From: Lentisphaera sp.
GTDB taxonomy: Bacteria; Verrucomicrobiota; Lentisphaeria; Victivallales; GWF2-50-93
DNA: 9,400 nucleotides
NCBI GenBank assembly: GCA_020721745.1
Contig: DYMC01000095.1
Span: 1 to 9,400 of the forward strand
Direction: 5' to 3'
The notes below the pieces were generated by a model. That model was not told where the DNA came from. It did not search any database and saw only the letters and a list, made by a program, of their open reading frames with translations. Made by a program: the position numbers and the translations under genes. Position 1 is the stretch's first letter. Each line of letters begins with the position of its first letter. Positions 5,499 through 9,400 of the stretch are shown piece after piece.

Positions 5499-6838
5499 CG
5501 TCCTTCTCCTTTTTCTACTTTCGAGCGCAGCGCCTGATAGCCCAAATGCGCGACCATGTGGTCTAGAAGTATTATGGCGGCCAGATTTTCCGCCACAGGC
5601 CACAGCCTGGCAACAATTGTCGGGTCGCGTCGCGTGATTGCCGCAAGATCCTTGTTCTCGAGAGTGTATTTGTCTATAGTGTGCTGGGGCTTGGCTATCG
5701 TCGGGGTGCCTTTCACGGCGAGCCGGACCACTATGTCCTGTCCGGTTGCAAGGCCGCCGGTAATCCCTCCCGCGTTGTTGGAATCGAAAATCACCTTCCC
5801 CTTTTCCGAATGCATCTGGTCGTTGCTCTGGGACCCGGTCATCTCCTTCACCTTGAATCCAGCGCCCACTTCGACCCCTTTCACTGCGCCGATTCCGAGC
5901 ATCCTTCCGAGTTCGGCATCGAGCTTGTCGAATACCGGCTCTCCCAGTCCGGCCGGGGCCCCGAGCGCGACGACTTCGACCAGGCCGCCCACGGAATCCC
6001 CTCCTGCGGAAATCTTGGTGCATGCCTTGACCATTTCCTCGGCCGCCGAAACATCCGGGCAGTTCAGCATGTGATGAACCCCGTATTTCCGCCTTATCTC
6101 GTCCGCCTTCATCGGCTTTTGCGTGTCTCTTATGGAATCAATCTCCTTCTCTATCTCTGCGAAAATCGCAAGCTTTTCGAGGAAGCGCATGTCGTTGCGG
6201 ATACGCCCCTTGACGTATATCTGCTGGTAGAATGGATCGTGGTCGCGGCGCATGCGCTTGTAGTCCTCGGAGCTTTTAAACGCCTTCTCGTGCTGGACAT
6301 CGGGGCATTCCACCCCGGCCAGCTCCTTCACGTAGGCGAAAACTCTGACACCCAGCTTCGCGAGGACACGTTTGGCGACATATCCTGAGGCGACGATGGT
6401 GGAGGTGTATCTGCCGGAGAATATGCCGGCGCCTATCGCGTCGTCACAGGGGCCATATTTCATGAACGACGCATAGGAGGCATGCCCCGGACGAGGAGTG
6501 CGGTTGGTGTCCTGATACTGCTTGATGTGTATGAAATGCCTGTCGAGATTCGGGATGAGAATCGTCATCGGGGTGCCGTTTGTCAGGAATGCGTTTCCAG
6601 CCCCCTCGATCGTGTCGGCGGCATTCACCCCCGTGTAGATTATCGGCAGGTCTGGCTCCTTGCGCGGCGACGAAAGCTCGTCCGCGCCGGGCTTGCGCAT
6701 GAGCAGATCCCCATATATCTCCTGCTCCGTGATCATCATGCCCGGAGGCACGCCCTGGATGACGCTGGCCAACCCTTCCTGGTAAGACCCCCCGGCCACC
6801 GAAACCCGGAAATTTCTTCCTATGGAACAACCTATCAT
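5495..6838 (-). CDS. aroC: Divergent chorismate synthase-like protein
   Basis: Chorismate synthase removes phosphate from EPSP using reduced FMN, the last shikimate step. This 447-aa protein aligns from its first residues (MIGCSIGRNFRV against the usual GNSFGRLFRV) and keeps GVPPG (29-33), RPGHA (116-120, second catalytic His H119), GDSVGG (280-285), PAGLGEPVFDKLDA (295-308), VKGVEVGAGF (319-328), GSQSND (335-340), NNAGGITGG (354-362) and PVAENLAAIILLDH (414-427). However, GESHG is replaced by GGSYQ (16-20), so the first catalytic His is Tyr. SSARET reads FSGRYT (140-145) and RHDP reads RRDP (403-406). About 60 extra residues lie around 180-255, making it longer than the usual 350-390. AGGAGG eight bases upstream supports the start. 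It is either a divergent true AroC or a paralogue with another reaction. Confidence 0.85.
   Translation of the reverse strand: MIGCSIGRNFRVSVAGGSYQEGLASVIQGVPPGMMITEQEIYGDLLMRKPGADELSSPRKEPDLPIIYTGVNAADTIEGAGNAFLTNGTPMTILIPNLDRHFIHIKQYQDTNRTPRPGHASYASFMKYGPCDDAIGAGIFSGRYTSTIVASGYVAKRVLAKLGVRVFAYVKELAGVECPDVQHEKAFKSSEDYKRMRRDHDPFYQQIYVKGRIRNDMRFLEKLAIFAEIEKEIDSIRDTQKPMKADEIRRKYGVHHMLNCPDVSAAEEMVKACTKISAGGDSVGGLVEVVALGAPAGLGEPVFDKLDAELGRMLGIGAVKGVEVGAGFKVKEMTGSQSNDQMHSEKGKVIFDSNNAGGITGGLATGQDIVVRLAVKGTPTIAKPQHTIDKYTLENKDLAAITRRDPTIVARLWPVAENLAAIILLDHMVAHLGYQALRSKVEKGEGR
5506..5511 (-). promoter_or_regulatory. Ribosome binding site inside the aroC-like gene end
   Basis: AAGGAG on the minus strand sits in the last codons (KGEGR) of the chorismate synthase-like gene, seven bases before the aminotransferase ATG at 5498. 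With the ATGA overlap this indicates translational coupling. Confidence 0.75.
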
Positions 6839-6846
6839 TTCATTGC

Positions 6847-6852
6847 CCTCCT
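6847..6852 (-). promoter_or_regulatory. Strong ribosome binding site of the aroC-like gene
   Basis: AGGAGG on the minus strand, eight bases before the ATG at 6838. Another ATG (6841-6843) lies between but is out of frame and too close to the site. Confidence 0.75.
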
Positions 6853-6966
6853 AGTTCGTTTGGAGCGTCGAAGCGGTGCATCTTCCCGTAGCCAGCATCT
6901 ACTCAGCCAAGAGGCGGGAAACTACTGTCTAAACCCGGAATATCAAGGCCGAAAACGGATTTTTCA

Positions 6967-7009
6967 AATTTTTGCATAAAATTGCATTCGGCGCGCGGCG
7001 TGCTAGAGT
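6967..7009 (+). promoter_or_regulatory. Promoter of the 159-aa protein and hldD operon
   Basis: TTGCAT (6982-6987), a 16-bp GC-rich spacer and an extended -10, TGC-TAGAGT (7001-7009). The -35 is preceded by an AT-rich stretch holding the dyad AATTTT-N5-AAAATT (6967-6983), which could serve as an UP element, and by a second TTGCAT one helical turn upstream (6972-6977). It predicts a leader of about 45 bases before the ATG at 7061. The remaining 222-bp divergent gap shows no convincing promoter for the aroC-like gene and no gene. Confidence 0.55.
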
Positions 7010-7060
7010 TAGAACCGTTTTTTCCGCTGCTTTGCACACATAAAATACGGAGATCGAAAC

Positions 7061-7540
7061 ATGGAAAACGCCGAAACAAGGAAAATCGTGTCCGCCATGC
7101 TCGCGGAAGGGGCCGGGCTTTCGGAAATACAAACACGCCTCGCCTCGGAGCATCAAATAAAACTCACCTTCCTCGACCTGAAGCTCATCGTCTCCGAAAT
7201 AGAAGGCGCAGCCAGCTCGCTGGACAAGAACAGCAAACAGCAGGACAAGAGCGATGATGCCATAAACGGGAAAAAACAGCAGGTCGAACATCTCGACGAC
7301 GAGGATGCCGGCGCAGTCAACGCCGAAATAATGGACGAGGGCGCGACAGTCGTGGAGATGGACAAGCTCCTCAAGCCGGGAACTGCCATATCGGGCAATG
7401 TCAAATTCGCTTCGGGTGCCAAGGCGGACTGGGCGATAGACCATTACGGACGATTCACTTTGCACAATGCCGTCGGCAAGCCGACGCAGGACGACCTCGC
7501 CCTCTTCCAGGAGGAATTGAGAAAGAAACTCGGCGGATGA
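7061..7540 (+). CDS. Conserved hypothetical protein, PVC-type, 159 aa
   Basis: Function unknown. Residues 1-50 look helical: AMLAEGAGLSEIQTRLASEH followed by IKLTFLDLKLIVSEIEG, a pattern of two helices and a turn that resembles small helix-turn-helix or coiled modules. Residues 52-80 are a polar linker rich in Lys, Gln, Asp and Ser. The C-terminal part (about 105-155) reads PGTAISGNVKFASGAKADW, then IDHYGRFTLH, then PTQDDLALFQEELRKKL: a short beta-type segment and a closing helix. From memory this C-terminal pattern recurs in uncharacterised Verrucomicrobia/Lentisphaerae proteins; no function is known to me. There is no signal peptide or membrane segment, so it is probably cytoplasmic. GGAG (7049-7052) is eight bases before the ATG. 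hldD follows after 13 bp, so they are likely co-transcribed. Confidence 0.85.
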   Translation: MENAETRKIVSAMLAEGAGLSEIQTRLASEHQIKLTFLDLKLIVSEIEGAASSLDKNSKQQDKSDDAINGKKQQVEHLDDEDAGAVNAEIMDEGATVVEMDKLLKPGTAISGNVKFASGAKADWAIDHYGRFTLHNAVGKPTQDDLALFQEELRKKLGG

Positions 7541-7553
7541 AGGGGACTTCACA

Positions 7554-8528
7554 ATGCGTATAGTAACAGGCGGAGCGGGATTCATCGGCAGCTCACTCGT
7601 GTGGAGGCTGAACCAGGACGGGATCGAGGACATCCTGGTCGTGGACCATCTGGGAAGCTCGGAGAAATGGCGCAATCTCCGCGGCCTGAAATTCTCGGAC
7701 TACCTCGAGAAGGACGAGTTCCGCAGGCTCGTGGCGCAGAACGGGCTGCCGGCAAAAAAAATCAAGACTGTCTTCCACCTCGGCGCATGCTCCTCCACGA
7801 TGGAGAAGGACGCCTCCTATCTGATGGACAACAACTACCGCTGCAGCATCGAGCTGGCCTCCTTCTGCGCGACCAGGAAAATCAAGTTCATCTACGCCTC
7901 CAGCGCGGCGACATACGGCGACGGATCGAGAGGATGGAGCGACGACGAGGACGGCATCGAGAAGCTGCTGCCTCTCAATATCTACGGATACTCGAAGCAC
8001 GCGTTCGACCTCTGGATGAAGCGCAAAGGACTCCTGAGGAAATCCGCCGGGCTGAAATTCACCAACGTCTTCGGCCCAAACGAATGGCACAAGGGAGAGA
8101 TGAGAAGCGTTGTATGCAAGGCCTTCGAGCAGATAAGACAGACCGGCAAGCTGAACTTGTTCAAGTCGCACAAAAAGGATTTCAAGGACGGAGAACAGAA
8201 GAGGGACTTCCTCTACGTGAAGGATGCGGTCGAGATGTGCATCCACGCGGAAAGAAAAAATATCTGCGGAATATTCAACGTCGGCAGCGGCAGGGCCGAG
8301 ACATGGAACAACCTCGCCGATGCGATTTTCGCAGCCCTCGGTATGAAGCAAAATATCGAATACATCGAAATGCCTTGCGAAATTCGCGACAAATACCAAT
8401 ACTACTCATGCGCCGAGATGGGCAAGATGAAGGGGACAGGCTACCGCAGGCAGCCCACTCCCCTGAAGGACGCCGTCCGGGAATATGTATCCGAACACCT
8501 TGCCAACTCCAGACATCTCGGCGAATAA
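7554..8528 (+). CDS. hldD: ADP-L-glycero-D-manno-heptose 6-epimerase
   Basis: Inverts C6 of ADP-D-glycero-D-manno-heptose to give the L,D form used in the LPS inner core; cytoplasmic, NADP-binding extended SDR. The 324-aa length fits the family. The Rossmann motif TGGAGFIG (5-12) is followed by FHLGACSSTMEKDASY (74-89), YASSAATYGDG (114-124) with the SDR serine, the catalytic Y144xxxK148 in YGYSKHAFD, NVFGPNEWHKGEM (171-183) whose K180 corresponds to the second catalytic base of E. coli HldD (K178), and QKRDFLYVKDAV (215-226). AGGGG (7541-7545) is eight bases before the ATG. It is second in an operon with the 159-aa gene. It implies a heptose-containing LPS and thus an outer membrane. The short C-terminal tail after 312 is unremarkable. 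Confidence 0.96.
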   Translation: MRIVTGGAGFIGSSLVWRLNQDGIEDILVVDHLGSSEKWRNLRGLKFSDYLEKDEFRRLVAQNGLPAKKIKTVFHLGACSSTMEKDASYLMDNNYRCSIELASFCATRKIKFIYASSAATYGDGSRGWSDDEDGIEKLLPLNIYGYSKHAFDLWMKRKGLLRKSAGLKFTNVFGPNEWHKGEMRSVVCKAFEQIRQTGKLNLFKSHKKDFKDGEQKRDFLYVKDAVEMCIHAERKNICGIFNVGSGRAETWNNLADAIFAALGMKQNIEYIEMPCEIRDKYQYYSCAEMGKMKGTGYRRQPTPLKDAVREYVSEHLANSRHLGE

Positions 8529-8552
8529 CATCGTCGGACGGTGAATCCTAAA

Positions 8553-8567
8553 GCGGCATCCAGCCGC
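8553..8567 (+). other. Small hairpin after hldD
   Basis: GCGGC-ATCCA-GCCGC, a perfect five-base stem with a five-base loop, 25 bases past the hldD stop. There is no T-run, so on its own it is unlikely to be a terminator. Confidence 0.35.
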
Positions 8568-8578
8568 AGCAGTCCAAA

Positions 8579-8611
8579 GATTTATCCGCAAGCGGATTTG
8601 CTCCGCAAATC
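8579..8611 (+). terminator. Tandem repeat forming alternative hairpins, likely hldD terminator
   Basis: GATTTaTCCGCAA (8579-8591) is repeated as GATTTgcTCCGCAA (8595-8608). Two stems can form: ATCCGC-AA-GCGGAT (8584-8597) and GATTTGC-TCC-GCAAATC (8595-8611). They overlap by three bases, so they compete. The second is followed on the plus strand by a pyrimidine-rich tract (8614-8638), compatible with termination of hldD. The second stem also covers the stop codon of the opposite gene. Confidence 0.4.
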
Positions 8612-9400
8612 AATTCTTCTTCGCTTCTTTCTTGTCAAACATTGGCAGGACGATGATGGAAATGTCGGAATTGGAGCCGTATCCCTTCCGTCTGTCAGGT
8701 GCTCCGCCGGAATTGTCAACTCCGTTGGAGCCGACGCTGTATATGATGATTCCTGTTTTTTTTACTTCCACCGTCTCCTCTTCCTTGGCATCTCCTTCCC
8801 CGCTCTGCACTTTTTTCTCTCCGAGCTTGATTTCCCCTTTGAAGATTTTTACTTTTTTCTTGTCGAAGATGTCCATCGGAACTTCTGGGATGAATTCGGG
8901 AACGAGCTCTTCGAGTTTTTCCGGCAGACGGCCGTGCTTGTGTTCAAAACTCTTTGACTCAAGAGCGAGAAACAGCAAATCTTTGATTGTCTTCTGGGTG
9001 GCTCCTTTGCTATAAAGACTTGTTGCCACGGGGGCAAAAAACATTAACAGACAATTTGTCGCCCCCATCTTTTTTGTTTTTATCATGAATTTCCTTTCAA
9101 AATCGCCATAAGCCTTTCTGTCATAATCTATTTGCGAGAGCTTGATCGCCTCGTTCATGTATTCGATGAATCGGATTCTATTTGAATATCCTAGGCCACT
9201 GACAACTACAAAAAGCGAAAAGGGTTTGCGAAATCCAATTCCCGTCCACTCATTGAGAATGTCTAGTTCTGGTAAATAAATCATTTCGTATATCTTCTTG
9301 TCAGATTCGCCGGTTACGAGAGATCTTTCCGCCATCAACGCATTTTTCGCTGGCTCCTTGAGATCAGGCAATGCACCGAGGATTTCTCTTGTTTTTTCAA
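8610..9400 (-). CDS. Unknown PVC-type protein, 5' end outside the window
   Basis: Function not recognised. The frame is open with no stop from 8610 to the right edge, giving 262 visible residues; a TTG at 9371 is a possible but unconvincing start, so I treat the gene as 5'-truncated by the window. Mid-protein there are two hydrophobic stretches (PFSLFVVVSGLGY and NCLLMFFAPVATSLY). The C-terminal third reads LESKSFEHKHGRLPEKLEEL, then LVPEFIPEVPMDIF, then a Lys/Glu-rich insert, then IIIYSVGSNGVDNSGG and SDISIIVLP. From memory the pattern of HGRxPexLeeLvPe, PxDxF and YSvGxNgxDnGG recurs at the C-terminus of many uncharacterised planctomycete and verrucomicrobial proteins. The tail is basic (FDKKEAKKN). 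Base composition is visibly AT-richer than the rest of the window. It is convergent with hldD. Confidence 0.7.
   Translation of the reverse strand, partial: EKTREILGALPDLKEPAKNALMAERSLVTGESDKKIYEMIYLPELDILNEWTGIGFRKPFSLFVVVSGLGYSNRIRFIEYMNEAIKLSQIDYDRKAYGDFERKFMIKTKKMGATNCLLMFFAPVATSLYSKGATQKTIKDLLFLALESKSFEHKHGRLPEKLEELVPEFIPEVPMDIFDKKKVKIFKGEIKLGEKKVQSGEGDAKEEETVEVKKTGIIIYSVGSNGVDNSGGAPDRRKGYGSNSDISIIVLPMFDKKEAKKN

Noticed and set aside
5499..6023. N-terminal extension of the aminotransferase frame by 175 codons
   Set aside because: This stretch is Arg/Gly-rich out-of-frame translation of the AroC-like gene. The ribosome site and ATGA overlap place the real start at 5498.
7593..8551. Antisense and shifted open frames over hldD
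   Set aside because: Both the minus-strand frame and the second plus-strand frame are shadows; HldD motifs are all in the frame 7554-8528.
8541..8957. Plus-strand frame rich in Phe and Leu opposite the 8610 gene
   Set aside because: It is the complement of a Lys/Glu-rich coding stretch, which produces artificial Phe/Leu-rich frames; the minus-strand frame shows the recurring YSVG and HGRLPEKLEEL patterns.

Overview
The window looks like chromosomal housekeeping DNA from a Gram-negative bacterium. A role in lipopolysaccharide is implied by an ADP-heptose epimerase (HldD). Two further proteins, the 159-aa one at 7061-7540 and the partial one at 8610-9400, resemble uncharacterised families I associate with the PVC group (Verrucomicrobiota, Lentisphaerota, Kiritimatiellota, Planctomycetota). 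The lineage call is an inference from family resemblance and promoter style. There are no rRNA or tRNA genes, no CRISPR array and no transposase gene.

Layout, left to right. (1) A minus-strand translation cluster: rpmE (ribosomal protein L31) followed by prfA (release factor 1). About 290 bp between them are filled with nested inverted repeats. (2) A plus-strand HIT-family nucleotide hydrolase/phosphorylase gene, divergent from rpmE. The 88 bp between them carry overlapping candidate promoters inside a dyad. (3) A minus-strand GTP-type PEP carboxykinase gene (pckG), convergent with the HIT gene. (4) A minus-strand pair made of a divergent chorismate synthase-like gene and a class I/II aminotransferase gene, joined by an ATGA stop/start overlap. 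(5) A plus-strand pair: the small 159-aa protein gene, then hldD. (6) The 3' part of a minus-strand gene of unknown function, AT-richer than the rest and running off the right edge.

Most genes serve core functions: translation termination and ribosome, gluconeogenesis, aromatic or amino-acid metabolism, LPS heptose. The least ordinary parts are two. First, the chorismate synthase homologue keeps the overall family sequence but has lost the N-terminal GESHG motif, including its catalytic histidine, and carries an insertion of roughly 60 residues. Second, the repeat cluster between rpmE and prfA has hairpin arms that show compensatory base changes, plus an adjacent MITE-like unit bounded by exact 11-bp direct repeats. 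I do not see a clear new multi-gene system; the coupled AroC-like/aminotransferase pair is the best candidate for unexpected biochemistry.
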